Source of the DNA: Gorsachius magnificus
Taxonomy: Eukaryota; Chordata; Aves; Pelecaniformes; Ardeidae
DNA length: 64,000 nt
Assembly: GCA_034008185.1 (NCBI GenBank)
Contig: CM067081.1
Span: 88,246,765-88,310,764 of the forward strand
Direction: 5' to 3'
Positions 25,601 to 38,600 of this stretch are shown here, one piece after another; position 1 is the stretch's first letter; every line of letters begins with the position of its first letter. The notes under the pieces are model-generated. The model did not search any database, was not told the origin of the DNA, and saw only the letters and a program-made list of their open reading frames with translations. The translations under genes were made by a program, and so were the position numbers.

Positions 25601-26899
25601 TGCAATAAGCAAAATAAGGGATTTTTTTTTTTTTTTTCTCAGTGCTGTGCCTTCAGAAGAGGGAGAAACACCCTGTTAATCAGGAAAGAAATTATGTTAG
25701 CACAGCTATTTAGCATGCAGGATTCATTCTAAATGAAACAATGTGCAGTCTTAACATCATGTCTTAAGTCATTTTATGTACAATACATATATCTTCGAAT
25801 CTTTCTTCATTATAAAATATTAGTTCTTTCAACTTCTACAGCTACCTTCCCTGATGGCTGCATATCTGTTTTTCCTTCCTCGTTACCAGTTTACAGTGTA
25901 ATGTGCCCAACAGGCTATCTGCAAACTGCTCTGCTCTTTTCCTCCCCACTAATGCTGGAGTGCTCTTCCAGGAAACAGAAAAATTGGCATTTACACCTGC
26001 ACCTTGCTTCATCGCATCTCTCGTTTCTGCTGTGCTTTCCTTTGGCACCTGGGAGTTTGGGGTTAGTTTTCCGGCTCTTCTCACTTCCTCTGGTGTAAGC
26101 CTTGAAGCAGCCTTTGCAAAACCCTCCCAGCTTGCACTGGTGTAAGGAGAGCAAAGGGGATGAAACTCCAGGGGATGAAACTTAGGACAGAGTTTATAGT
26201 CTATTATTTTTTACAGAGTAGTCTAGACAGGAATTTTTGTGACCAAAAATAATCACCTTCATTAGAAAATTTGAATCTATGAAGGTGATTTCCTATGTCC
26301 AAGAAGGCATTTCTGACAAAAAAAAAAAAAGCTTTTCTGCCTACTTCAAGCACAGACTTGCAATCTTAAACCTTACAGTCACAGAAACGCATAAGCTCAG
26401 ACAAGTACCTTGCAAATTCTGCTTCTCTCTGAGGTGACTGAAACTTTCATTTAAAACATAAGAAGAAAAACTGGAAATTGTCTTTTCTGACTAGCTTTAT
26501 TTACAGATTTTTTTTAAAATCTTCCTTTCTCATGGTTGGCTTGCAAACTAAAAACATTGAGAATACTTTGCTGTGTAATACATATTAATGCAAATATTAA
26601 TTTATTTAAGCTTGTTTGAAAGACTCAGTGTCATGTCATGCCTAAAGAGACCCATTAACCACTTCTTAAAATTTTCCATCTTTTAAAATATCCATGATCT
26701 TGATAACCCTCTCCTGTTTTTTTTCCATCTCTACCTGATATTTTGGATCAAATTTATTGATAAAACCTAGTGAATCAAAGTCACTACAAACCAAGTTTAA
26801 TAGGTGAATTATCCTTCTAAATACTATTCTGCACTTACCCGGTCTCTTTCAGCAGAGATTTCAAAATATTTTATAGGACCATATTGAGTGATTGATAAA
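22675..26899. other. Intergenic, no gene recognised
   Basis: Apart from the CpG-retaining block at 24310-24720 (listed separately) I see no gene, RNA or element. There is a T-run at 25622-25638 and an A-run near 26320-26332. The open frames overlap on both strands and look random. Confidence 0.55.
24310..24720. promoter_or_regulatory. Candidate distal regulatory block (CpG-retaining)
   Basis: I count 18 CpG dinucleotides in 24301-24720 at only about 47% GC. That is roughly 0.8 of random expectation, whereas the surrounding DNA has few. The block also contains TAAT/ATTA homeodomain-type cores (for example ATTATTAACCC and GCTAATAGAG), an E-box-like CCACCTGC, and TGACTCA-type motifs. No open frame of interest overlaps. 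CpG retention without an island can mark an unmethylated enhancer or strongly conserved element. This is inference: conservation and chromatin state cannot be seen here. Confidence 0.35.
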
Positions 26900-27045
26900 T
26901 TAAGCTTAATAACACCCCAGGAGGTAGTACAGTTAGATAAACAGAAACACAGAAAGGTTAATTGTCCAAGGTCACATAGCAAGTGATTTGCAAAACCAGG
27001 GCAAGCACCTAAGGAGTCCTAACTACGGCTCCTGCAATTTGCTCT
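26900..27045 (-). repeat. MIR-like SINE relic
   Basis: The string AGAAAGGTTAATTGTCCAAG with GTCACATAGCAAGTGATTTG next to it, then CAAAACCAGGGCAAGCACCT, is the reverse complement of the MIR core (the part reading 'agctgtgtgaccttgggcaagttacttaacc' in the family consensus). It is heavily diverged. MIR copies are rare and very old in bird genomes. Confidence 0.65.
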
Positions 27046-30000
27046 GTGAAATATGTCAAGCCTGATTTGCAATTGTCTTCATCTTTGTGTAATTATTTAC
27101 TGCAGTGCAAGACAAGTGTAAAACGTGGGTAAAATTGGTGCCAAATCAAAATAACGCAGGTATGAAAGGATGAACAAGGGAGAAGGCAATGCAGAATCCC
27201 AATATTTCTTGTCCAGCATGACCAACTTGTCTCTGGTTCATTAACTCTCTTGTTTACCTACCAACTTAAATGGTAAACTTAATAGTGCTCTGTTGACAAA
27301 AGAGTTGGCTAGTTATTGTTTTGCTGATGGGTGACTCTGCAGCAAATGAAATCATTATAGGTGTAGTCTATATGTCATACCACTCTTTCCTTCTGCTTTT
27401 TTCAGGAACAGCATGTAGGTAGAATTAAAATTCAGATATTTTTTAGTGTGGTGTATCATATCAGGTGGCTAAATTCTGGGTCTTAAATTTAACAGAGTTC
27501 TCTTAAATATAGAAATATATCACATACAGATGTAGCTGAACTCTCACGTCTTGTTGTATGTGTCCAGCTTGACCGTTGTATCATACAGCCTGTATGAAAT
27601 CCAACTTAATTTGAACGAATTATAGAATGAGTAAGGTAACATTAAAATACTTCTCACTTAAATACGAAGAAACTAATTTAGCAAAATGCTTCTCATAACA
27701 TTTTCCTTCCCTGTTACCAGATAGGTAACATTTTAGAACATATTTAATCTCAGTAGCGCCTAACAAATACGTTAAGTATGCGAGGGGTTAAGAGACGGTC
27801 ACTACACCCACTGTATTTTGGATTCATCCTAGGTAGAAATGGACTAGAAACTCTATGTTGGAAAGATTTTTCAGCAGGTAGTGCAAATCTCACATAATAA
27901 AATACTGGTGGGAAAGGGGATATCTGATGTTATTTTTTTCTTTTCACTAACCACAAAAACTTTTCAGTGTCGTGTTTTAGCTAGTCCCATTCAGGTGTAA
28001 ATATTTTATTTTGACACAAAATGCTTATGTTTTAAAGCAGGTCAGCTGGATTTCATTGGAATGGTACATTCTGCTACAGCGAGCTATAACTCCGTGCCCC
28101 ATCTCTGGTTGGGCCAGTTTTCCTGAACAAACTAATCTCACGTCTTATAAAATAGCCTTCTCCCACTACTTGCAAGACCTATACTTGGCTCCAATTGGGG
28201 CAAAATAATTACAGTAACATTTTCAATAGACTACAAAATATAGAAAAACTGTAATTCAGAAACTGCTTGATATACCTATTTCATTATTTCCCTATTAGAA
28301 TTTATTTTTTTAAATTTCAATAATATCACTTTTTTTGGTTGGATAAAAGTTAATGTTAGGAAAAAAACCTCCAGTTTTCATTGAGCTCTAATCTTACATC
28401 TCCCAAACATGAAATAAAAAAAAGAAAGACATATTATTCCTTTTTCTTTTTTTTAAAGGAGCCAGCAAGCAAAACAAAGCAGGCATTTTTAAATCACAAA
28501 ACCAGAAAAGACATTGCAAGGCTATTAAATTAACAGCAACACTAGCTCATTCTGAGGATCGTGGTATTAAGAATAACTGGTTTAAAACACAAATGGTAAA
28601 ACACCAGGCTAAGTGTTTTTACGATGATCCTTGACTGAAGTGCTTTTCACGGTACCGTCTGTCCAAAGACCTCACGGCCATTTTCCAGCACTGATGCACT
28701 GACTCCCACGACATTGACAAATACACTGTTTTTCTGTTTAGCAGTTATGGAAGCTGAGTCACAGACACTAAAGTCTCTCACAGGAGGTCTTACAAGAAGC
28801 CAAAGTTTTCTAGGTGTTGGTTCTGCAACTCGACAAGCAGGCAATTTTCTCCACCTTGCAGGTGCCAAGTTCAAACTCCCCAGCAGTACCCTCAGCAACA
28901 TGGGTCCCACTTACCACCTCCTTGCCACCTCTGTGATACGGACTTTTTCTGCAGCCACCACTATCACTGCTTTGTCAACACCACCAACTTAAATATCCTT
29001 AAATTTTCTCAGTAAGGTATGCCCGGGCACAATTCTGGAAAGGTCTGCATTGGGGACTTGTATGTGCTCTATTTGAAAGTCACCTTCAGCCGCTGACCTA
29101 CCCCAGGACATCTGCCTGCTTGTGCCCCTACACCCGGTCCCTCTTCCCAAGCTCTTGTGTCTTGTTCCACGCACTTCATTATATTCAGTTTGCTCCCAAA
29201 GCAGCTCCCTCGCCTCACTCCAATTCCCACACAAGTTGGCTGGAGAGGGGGCGGGAGGGTAAAGACAGGGAGGATGAAAGGCTGTAATTAAATGGACCCC
29301 GAGATAAATTCATGCTACAGTGAGAAATGGTGTTATCCTTGCTTTCCCCACCTCCCTTTCTTTCCTCCCTCGCTTCTATTTGCCTGCTTATCATTTTTAT
29401 TTCTCTCACAAAGATTAGATAATACTTCCTCAGGGTAAGATGAGGACCATATTTGGCAGGCATGAGTGGTGCAGTGGCTTGGAGTCCCCTCCCCAGCCCC
29501 GGGCCATGACTGCTCACCCTGTGCCCTGCCCAGGGCCCTCCCCAGGCAGGGGCTGCACCTTTGCTTCTGTACATCAGGTGCCCTTGTGTGTTTGGGAGCC
29601 CATGGAAAAATGCAAAATAAAGAGGAGGCGAGCCCTTCAGCTTGGCCAAGGTAGGACTGCTATGACAGAAGCTTGAAAACCTCAAATGCCGTTTTCAATG
29701 TTTAACCTTTTAAACTGGCATCAGCATTGCACCACAATTAGTTTTTAATCTATCACTGCCTAAATCTGTGTATCTTTGTCCCAGGCATTATATTTGCCGT
29801 AGAAAATGCCTTACGATCGCCTGCTACGACAGCATTACACAACTGAAATACGCTCCAGGATGTACCCATCTAACATCATCAAATACCAACATGTCAAGCA
29901 ATTTTCATCTTGCCATCGACTGCATGTGTACACAAGCTAGGGAGTACATACACCTCACCTGAGGTGATGCCGGTTTGCATAAACCACAATTAGGCAATAA

Positions 30001-32324
30001 TCACAGTGAATAATAACCAGAGTTCACAGTACAGCACATTAATCTTAGGGAAGATGAGAGTGAGCAGAGTAAGAAAAAGACACTAAGGTCAAAAAACCTT
30101 TGCTTGTGCTGGCAGCAAAGGCTGGCAGGCACGGAATACAATGAACTCAAAAGGTACAAGCGACTAAACTTACAGTTGGTTCTTGTAAGCAATGTATGCA
30201 CAGTAAAACCCCATCAGAGACAAGTTTAGAGCATGCAGGGAAATGGGGAGAGCCTCACATTAGATGACTCTTCCTGGGCCATGCCATGTTTTCCACAAAG
30301 GCAGCTGGAAGTGTTGGAAATGAGCTGTGGAAGGCCAGGTCTTCATACCAGAAAAAACATAGAGCAAACCCATGTTTCTGCCCTCCTTATTGAAAAAAAA
30401 ATTAAAACCAAAGCCCAAAGCACGGTTCCTCCTGAAGGCTTCCTAGCAGGGCAGTGGGAGCTCCTCTTCTCCTGCTCAGTTTAGCAAAACCATGCAGGAA
30501 AGGGAGGTGATAATCCCCTGGCGACATTTCACTTAACACTTCTCTGGTAGGCAATAATTCTTGTGTGCCACAGGAACCAGTGTAATGGAAGCAGGCTCTG
30601 TCTCAGAGAAGCGTGTTAATGTATTTGCAGCACATGAAGGCCATTATTATGAGCTCAATCCAAGTTTTGACGAAAGTAATGTAAAGCTCTTATAAAGCCT
30701 TGGCGACATTAGGCACTTTGACTTCGGAGCTGGTGTTGTTTGGCAACCTAAACACTGAGAGACTCCAAATAAAAGGAAACCCAGGCCTGACCCAGGGACC
30801 AGATGCGCAGAAGGATTTCCATGCACTGCGGGTGGCTAAGCCATGTTCTCCATCCCTTCCATTCAAGGTGGGGACAACAGCTGTGGCTTGAGTAAATAAG
30901 CAAATGTAAGCACATACACACAAACCCAAAAGTAATAAATGCTCACGCTGGAGCTTTTCTAAATGAGGGCCATATGATGAGTTTCAGTTGCTAATTCACA
31001 CTGGAAGGCTGAGAGCATAAAAACTGGGGAACTGTGCCCCATCACCTCCTTTTTTGGGCAATTTATTCCCTCCCCAGACATCCCTTGGCAGTTTGCATAC
31101 TCGTTCACCTTATAGGCACAGGTTCTCTTGAGCTTCTTTGTACCGCTAACACCAAGTTTTCTTACAAGCTGGTTTCTCTTCACAGTCAATAACAATAACG
31201 CTTACTGCAGCCCACATGCTAACATATTCTTACACATTTTTAAGGGCTGCTGTGGTCTAAGAGGTGTTTCGTGAAGAGATACAGGAAAGAAGAAAGAGGA
31301 GGAAAATGGGGCTAACCAGGGCTGAAAGTGTTAGAATATCAATATGAAACTGTATCTGTAAATGATGGCCTTAGCTATTTTTAGCTATCATTACAGAAAC
31401 AACAGTAACGACGGATACCACCTTTGTACCTCGACTCCTCACTGGCAGCTGCATCCCTTGTCCTTGTGGCTTTACCACTGCTGCACAAGTAGAAGATTCT
31501 CCCAAGCAGACAAGGAAAGCAGAGCAGCTCTGCATGGGACCGTGCCCAGTGATTTAGCTGCAGAGCTGCCACTCATTTTGTCGTGTTGCTGTATAGAAGC
31601 TAATTAGCCCCACTGAGAGTCAAGCTTTATTAGCCTGAGTACATGTTTGTTAACCTTGCCTTACCATCTCGGGACACTGCTTGGCCAGCACAGGGCCAAG
31701 GGTCTTCGCACCAGACACCTGCACATAGACATGCCGCGTGTTCTAGGTCTGTCCCTGATGCAGTGTGCTGCCCCAGTTCCCCCAGTGCAGTGGCCAGCTG
31801 GAGGAAGCGGGGGCATGATTCACTCTGCTCCCCATTTCTTTCCCACTACTCTCACCTGCGAGCATGGGAGAGGGCATGCACCAGCTCGGCAGAAACAGCG
31901 TTCTGCCCTATAGCTGCTGCTCACTGTAAAAGTAACCCCATAAGCTCATGTTACAATAGTGGTGCTACTTCAAGTTTGGGACAAAGCATAGGCTTAGTAA
32001 ACACTGTCACTACGTATTTTGCAGCCACACTGCTGATACTCCAACTACATTTTAGACCCAAAGTGCCAACATTAACTTACTACAAGTAGGATGTAGGATA
32101 CCCTGTGATGGACCGTGCTTTGAGGCACCTTGCCCGGAGCCTGCCTCTCCAAAGTGGGCGCAGGAGACTACGTGCCCATGGCAAGGCACCAAAGGTGCTC
32201 AAGCTTGCTGAATTGCTCAGGGGCTGCAACAGACCTGTTCTGGAGCAAATGTGGAAGTGACTGGACAGTCACTTCTAAATGGAGATTAGGTTGGATGATG
32301 GCCATAGGCTCCCACTTACCCTAC
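27046..32324. other. Intergenic, no gene recognised
   Basis: AT-rich from 27.1 to 28.6 kb, then more mixed. There is no supported coding sequence, structured RNA or mobile element. Longer frames near 29215-29685 and 31643-32089 have no family resemblance, no codon structure that convinces me, and no splice context. Confidence 0.55.
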
Positions 32325-32470
32325 AAAGGGGGAAAAGAAAATAATACCCATATTCTGAAGAGAAGAAACTGAGGAAGGCAATTTTGTCAGGAGCACACAG
32401 AAAGACTGGGCCAGAGGGGGGAATCAAGGCTGACTTGAGTCCGTGCTGAGCTCTTGTATTGCAAGCCCAG
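32325..32470 (-). repeat. MIR-like SINE relic
   Basis: ACCCATATTCTGAAGAGAAG followed by AAACTGAGGAAGGCAATTTT, then CACACAGAAAGACTGGGCCA and GAATCAAGGCTGACTTGAGT, matches the reverse complement of the MIR core and 5' part (fraction-of-genes phrase 'gaaactgaggca...cacacagc...gattcaaaccc'). It is diverged and non-coding. Confidence 0.6.
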
Positions 32471-34369
32471 CCTTCCTGCTCTACACAGCATTTTGGTTAT
32501 TACTGAGAACAGGAAATAATGCTGTGCATCATCTTTAACAAAAATAGTGTTAGGCCATGGTTCAGATAACCCAGGGCATTGGGAACAAGTTCCTTAAGCC
32601 TTTTGGCTGCACCCGATGAGCTCATTTCACCTGCTGAGGATTTCTGGAGCCTGTTGCCCTTCTGTACTGAAACGGCTCTGCAGATCACGACCCGGCCACG
32701 AAATCCTCTCCGCAGCACTTTAAGCCTACAGGTCTGTTCGTGGTCCGCCTTCTCCAGGCACCCCTGGGTTCGAGCAAGCACACCTCTGCGGTGTCTCTAA
32801 TAGGCACACGCTGTCTCTATGGCAATGAGAGACAGGAAGAGCTTCGGAAAGATGCTGCAGAAAGGACGGCGTCTGGCACCAGGAGGAGACAGCAGAATGT
32901 GCAGAAGCCTGGAGGGAAATGTTCCCTGCAGGCTTAAGAAAGTGATGTGGCCACAGAATGACATAAGTGACCCGGAGGAGGCCAGCAATACGTGTCTGTT
33001 TTCTTCAAGGCAGGCTTTTCTTCCAGCTAATGTTTTCATTACCATTTATTTATAATGGATTTTTAAATTTTAACTGTGCAGTGGTATAAAAAGTGCTTAC
33101 TGCGCATCACCCAACTTGATCTTCATCAGGGTCCTGTAAACTAGGAAATGCAACCTCTCCGGCTTTCCAGTGCAGAATTCCAGGGCGTGTTATGTACTTT
33201 GTTGTAGCGCAGGAAAGGCTGTTACAAAATAACAGGTACTGCATAAGAGTACTTTCAGGTGCTCTCTGTATTTGTGTCAGGCTTTTCCCACTCTGGAAGA
33301 ACTGCAGTTAAAAGACATCACATTAGCATAAAAAACATATTTAACTAAAAACATGCCTACTATTCTGTTTTATGGCTGATGATTCAGAACAGGAAAGGAA
33401 GGAAAGTAAAACCTTCTAATTCACTCTTCCCTATTTATTGTTTGTTTCCTTTTCAGCACCTCATTCAGACAGGAACAATGAAATGGCCTTGTCAGGCTCA
33501 GCCCGTTTGTGGCTACCTTGCAGCTCTCATGTACTAGTGCCATCTTGCCTCATATACAGGAACAAGGGAAGTATGTTTAAAAATTTACATGTTCCAATTT
33601 TGGGGGGATTTGACGTGTCACCAGAGAAAGTGCAATAGAAGTCTCCAAGCTTCTGCTTCTGCTATGGACTGATCATGATCAAGAAAATATGACAGGGATT
33701 ATTAGTCATATTAATTTTTACAATTCATATTCACAAATTAATTTTAATCCTGCGTGTACTTATTTGCTTTCAAAAAACTACCAAGAACAGAAAGGCCATT
33801 TTTACATTTAAATCCCAGAAAAGAAGCTATCTACAAAAGCCACTGTGGTTCACCCCTATAATTTCAGGGGGCAAATTAAGGAACAGTGCAAATTTTTACT
33901 TACACCAAATAAAGTAAGAAGCAATGCAGCATGTATTTGCAAGCCTGTTCACCTACTGCGTGCTCTTTCACAGCCACCTATTCTCTACAGATGGGGAGAA
34001 GTGAGGGGGAGAGGGGGAAGGATGAAATACCAGGATGAGAAAGAAGTATGTAATCCTGAAGTCACTGGAGAAATCAATATATAGGTAATAAATTCAAAAC
34101 TGTGTAAACAAAGATCGGGACTTAGATATAAATCTGCATATGGTATATGGAACTTTTTCTGGAATGACTCCCTGAGAACATATACTGCTGCCCTACTGCT
34201 GTGGTTTTTAAAACCCACATATTTTCTAAAAGGGAAAATGTCTGCACCTAGCAGATTCTAACTTTGTGTGGGTGTGTAACCGACTTGGTTACCAAAGAAA
34301 CTAGTTCATGTACTACACCACTTAAAACTAATATTACTATTAGAATAAATAATTTGAGGGAGAGGGGAA
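32471..34369. other. Intergenic, nothing firm
   Basis: Unique DNA. A stretch at about 33090-33170 vaguely resembles another SINE core but is too weak to call. No gene is supported. Confidence 0.5.
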
Positions 34370-34392
34370 GGGGGGGCGGGGGGGGGGGGGGG
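34370..34392. repeat. Poly-G run
   Basis: Seven G, one C, then fifteen G. The run is capable of G-quadruplex formation on the + strand and prone to length error in sequencing. It lies about 0.7 kb before the orphan CpG island. Confidence 0.9.
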
Positions 34393-34657
34393 AGAACAGG
34401 ACTGCACTGCAGATTTGTAACAACCAATTAATGGCCAGAGAGAGAAAAGCCATAGCCTCTGTCACAAAATATTCCGTCTCCCTACACTGGCCAAACAAGC
34501 CTTTGCTCTCGATGCAAATATTTCCAAAGCAAGCCTACACTGCTGTGTTCACGCACCACTGCACTGCCTACATGACGTGTTTTCTGCATAAGTGAAGGAA
34601 AGTTGCAGACATCTTGTACTGTTGCCAAGACACTCTGACACTTGCTCAGAGACACTC

Positions 34658-34658
<1 letters not shown>

Positions 34659-34691
<33 letters not shown>
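34659..34691. repeat. (GCT)11 trinucleotide microsatellite
   Basis: Eleven uninterrupted GCT units, equivalent to CTG/CAG on the two strands. In one + frame it gives a poly-alanine run, but there is no evidence that this is translated. It is likely to be polymorphic in length. Confidence 0.95.
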
Positions 34692-34692
<1 letters not shown>

Positions 34693-34833
34693 AGAAATGC
34701 TTTGACTTCCTACACTTCAGTGCTGTACCGGGGCTGTCCCTAGCTGCTTACACCTTCTGTCTTGCTTTTCCATGGCATTGGATTTCCCTTTCTTCTCTAC
34801 AGCAGTATCCACCTGTATCCAGAAGGTGGGGAA

Positions 34834-34865
34834 AAAACAAACAAACAAACAAACAAACAAAAAAA
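34834..34865. repeat. (AAAC)n microsatellite
   Basis: About six uninterrupted AAAC units flanked by A-runs. It lies between the GCT repeat and the orphan CpG island. Confidence 0.95.
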
Positions 34866-35084
34866 CCCCACAAATAATAGAGCCTGACCGTTTAATTTGG
34901 GTAGAAATATCGCATTGCTTCGCATTTGATATGCTGGCTGGGCAACACTCACACGGTTAATGCAGCCTCACACCAGCAACACCAGCTGCTTTTCCAGCTA
35001 AGGAGCCGAAGCGTCCGATTAGAGATTTTGACTCGTGTTCCCAAAATGACATAAGAAGTACTATAGCCGCTTGGTCCCCTGCCC

Positions 35085-35680
35085 ACCTCCGGCGGCCGCC
35101 AGCAGGCAGGACGGCATCGCCCGGCAGCCAGCGCTCCTCTGCGCTGCCTGCATGGGGAACAGCTTCAATGCCCGTGATGCAAAGTGCGTGCCCAAGAGCG
35201 GGAGCCAGGCTGAAGGCGCTCATGGCTGGCCCGAGCCACCCAGCTTGGCTCACGACGCGGCGCCGGGCCACCTCAGGAGACGCCACCCGCCCCCCCCGGC
35301 CGCAGCGCGGCCCGGCCCCGTGAGGCCTCCAGGCCGGCCCCTGCGCGGTGCCACCCACCGGCGAGGCAAGGTGGGCAGGCAGGGCCCCGGGGCCGGCCCC
35401 TGCGCCGGCAACGCCGCCCCGGCCCCGGCCGCCCCGCCCCGGCCCCCGCCGAAGCCCGCGGGAGCGCTGCGCAACACCGCCCCCCCGTGGCCGCCGCCGC
35501 CCGGCCGCCCTCCGCGGCCTCCTCGGCGGGGCGGGAGTCTCTGGCACCTTCCCTTCCCGCCGCCCCTTTTTTTGCCTTTGTATCTCCCCCCAGAAGGGAA
35601 ACGCGCGGGGCCCCCCGCTGCCTGTGGGGAAGGCGGGCACGGCCCGCGTCGGCCCCGGGCGGCGGAGGCGGTAGGAGCCC
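35085..35680. promoter_or_regulatory. Orphan CpG island, possible promoter
   Basis: About 600 bases of very GC-rich, CpG-dense DNA (for example GGCGGGGCGGG Sp1-type boxes near 35527) in the middle of otherwise AT-balanced flank, about 12 kb upstream of PTCHD1 exon 1. Long frames occur on both strands, as they do in any GC-rich DNA. The only ATG-initiated one of note, 35152-35694 on +, begins MGNSF and becomes Pro/Arg-rich, so I do not call it coding. Islands of this kind usually mark promoters. Candidates are an alternative PTCHD1 5' exon or a lncRNA, as human PTCHD1 has antisense lncRNAs (PTCHD1-AS) in its 5' flank. The direction of transcription cannot be read from the sequence. Confidence 0.55.
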
Positions 35681-38600
35681 ACAGCAGGGTCTGAGGGGAG
35701 GAGGTGTGGGGAGGAGGAGAGGGAAACCGAGGGCAGAGTAGAGAACAGGGGAGAGCAGAAAACTCAGGGACTGATATGAAAATAAGGCGCAACAACGCCT
35801 GGTGCACCAGCCCGGCAGAAGCGGGGATGCTGCCTGGCCACTGGGCTGGGATTTAGCCGAGCACACCACCAGCGCGCCAGCGAGCTCCTTCGCAGGCTCT
35901 TTCCAAGAACTGAAGGCGAGGGGAATCTACAACATTGCAGTCAGTGTACATGGAAGGCACTGTTTTCTTTACAAGAACTAATCGACTTTTTTTTCCAGGT
36001 AATCCTCTGTGTTTACAGCCTGTGGCAGCTGACGCATCAGCGGGCTGGTTGGCATCCCCAATGACGGCTGAAAGCAGCAGAGCCTCAGCAATGGCAAATG
36101 GCAAGAAAGTATAAAGCTTTACCAAGAGACAGTGGAGCTTAGCAGTCTCTCTCGACCCTGAACTCCACCTTACTGAAGGCTTCCCTTTCTCATTACCTTT
36201 TTCTCACATCTGTGAGCTTGACTGTGCCAAAGCCCAGCCATTCCTCATATGCCGCTCCCTTTCCTCCTCTCTTGACAGTTTCACCTCTGTCCAGGCCATT
36301 CCAAGCCACCTGGCCCTCTGGCTGCAGATCAGTGACCCAGGGATTAGTGTCACTTATCTTGATTTTCTCTTTCACTCAGAGGATCTCCCGGCCCTGACAA
36401 GAAGACAGATAACAAATTTCAGAAGCTAAGCATGAGTTCACCCACCTTACTGCAGCTCTTCCCCACTCAAGCCCTTTCCGCCCATACTTTTACCCAGACA
36501 AAATCGTGCTTCCCAGCTCTCAAGTGTCAGAGTCCCCAGGCAGTCAGACATAGCACTGAGAAGCAAGGACAAAACACGATTTGCAAGAGGGTATATAGCT
36601 AGGTAACTCATGAATTTTTCCTCTTCTTCTCCTCTTCCCTCTTCTTCCTAGTCACAGCTTCCTTTCAGCACCTACAGCAAATGACACAGGGTCTGGCCTC
36701 CAGGGAACAGACTCATTCCATATGCAATTCCGACTCCTTCCCTAATTGATGCTGGACACCTAAAAAGGAAGGGCTTAATCCTAAAAAAAGCTAATGTGTT
36801 AGCATGTAAGTAAAATGTGTGTGCACACTGAGGGCAAATCAAGGTCATATTGGCATCTCAAATTAGGTGTTTCTGAACATTTCAATGCTTGATGCTGCAA
36901 CCTGAATGCTCATTAAATATATGTATCTGTATATAAATTCTGGAACAGGGAAGGGAAGTGGATTTTAAATCAAATGGCTTCCCCTCCCCCACATGAATTC
37001 CTGCATGAAGTATTGTCTCAGAGGACCCATTGGCAGATCTGAACTCTAATACAGAGATTTTGACCTCACAAGCCAAGAGGGAAACTTTCCAAGGGAGGAT
37101 GAAACACTCCCTTTACTGTGATTGTCACTACTCTTCTCTGGCAACAGGAGACACCAAGGAATACAAAGAGGGGGGTGTACAGTGGTGGTTAGAGACACAT
37201 CTCCGTGTTCATTTTCCACTTCTGCAAGTAATGTCTTCCCCAAGCCTGGAATTCACCCTCTTACTGTTATATGCCACCTGCTGGTCCCAGTTCCCCTCTG
37301 CACCATTATTCCCCATCGGCTTCCTAAGATTTCTGTATCTCCATGCACCTCTGTTCCTCTCCATTCCAGTCAGACTAATTCACCTTCCATGATATCAGAG
37401 GAGGATGCATTAAAAAAGAAAAAGCCAACAGGAGAACAATCTCCTTGAACTCAGCAGAATTGCCAGGGACCAGAGCAGCCCCTGGCTTCCAAAAAAAGCA
37501 ATTGCAAAGCCCCAAACTGAGCATGCTAAATACAAGTGTGGTTTAAGCAGCCATCTCTTAGGAACCATCTGCTAAGCATGTGCAAATAGTGACTTTTGAG
37601 ATTATTATGATTTAGTGAATTTGGGAAGAATTTTACAGAAACTGCAAGAGGAGGCTCTAAGTAGTACTGTGACATAAATATTACAGAATAATGAAATACG
37701 GGGTTTAGTCTTAGGAATAACATTCATCTCCCATGAACCAAAATGTAAGCTCGCAGCAGCCTTGAGGAAAAAAATTACTTTTAATGATTTCCTCAAATGT
37801 ACAGTAATTTCCATCGAAATATTCACAGTCTTTCCTCGTATGATAGTCCCATGCAGTCAAAATAAAGTGTGTGCTTTCAGGTGCAAAGCCAAACTCAATT
37901 AGTATTATACACAAACCAGAATATACCCTGAATTCTGATCAGAGGCAAGCTGATGATTCATACTGCCATGGTCTGCACGTTCGTATTTGCTAGGAAAGCC
38001 AGTGTACGGCTTGATAAGGGGTTTTGATCCAAAAATAGGCACATATGCAATTTTAAACATTTGCCTTAGAAAATTAGGTTTTGACACTCTGCTTTAATTG
38101 TGTGTCATCTAATGCTGATGGGCACTTACCCGGGTAGAACACCAGCTCCTCGATTAAAATGTAAAATAACACATTACATTTACAGTAATAATATAATTCT
38201 ACATTCATGAGCAGAAAGCGCTGTTTGGAATGCAGCTTTTGTAGAAAGCAAACCCAAAAACCCTATAAAGATCAAATGTACATCGTACAGTGGGATAACT
38301 CCCTGCTTCTGTTTTTGTCTCAGGAACATCAGGAACAATCGGAAAACCAAGCCACTCCTATGAAAAGCATGTCAGAGAAAAGGAATCTGATGTTTTCTTA
38401 CTTAATAACCTATGATTCTGAACTGAAAAGGTATGCCTTAAGAATAAGTGCTCTCTATCAAGCATTTCAACCTGCTCGTAAAATGTACACCTGTGACTTA
38501 CTGCAGTGGGGTTCTTCCAGCACTGTACATTCCATGCTTTGTCACAGGAGATTTTTAGTGCTTAAAAATAAAACGAGGCAGGCTCTTGTCTTACCCTAAA

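Noticed and set aside
33090..33170. Possible fourth MIR-like fragment
   Set aside because: Only a loose match to the SINE core (ACTTGATCTTCATCAGGGTC, CTGTAAACTAGG); too short and diverged to call by eye.
34614..34877. Poly-alanine frame
   Set aside because: The alanines come from the (GCT)11 microsatellite; the flanking residues are random.
34957..35869. Long frames (185-241 codons) on both strands of the orphan CpG island, including an ATG-started one at 35152 beginning MGNSF
   Set aside because: They are low-complexity Pro/Arg/Gly translations with no family resemblance and mutually overlapping. The 241-codon minus frame starts at GTG, not ATG. A promoter island explains them better.
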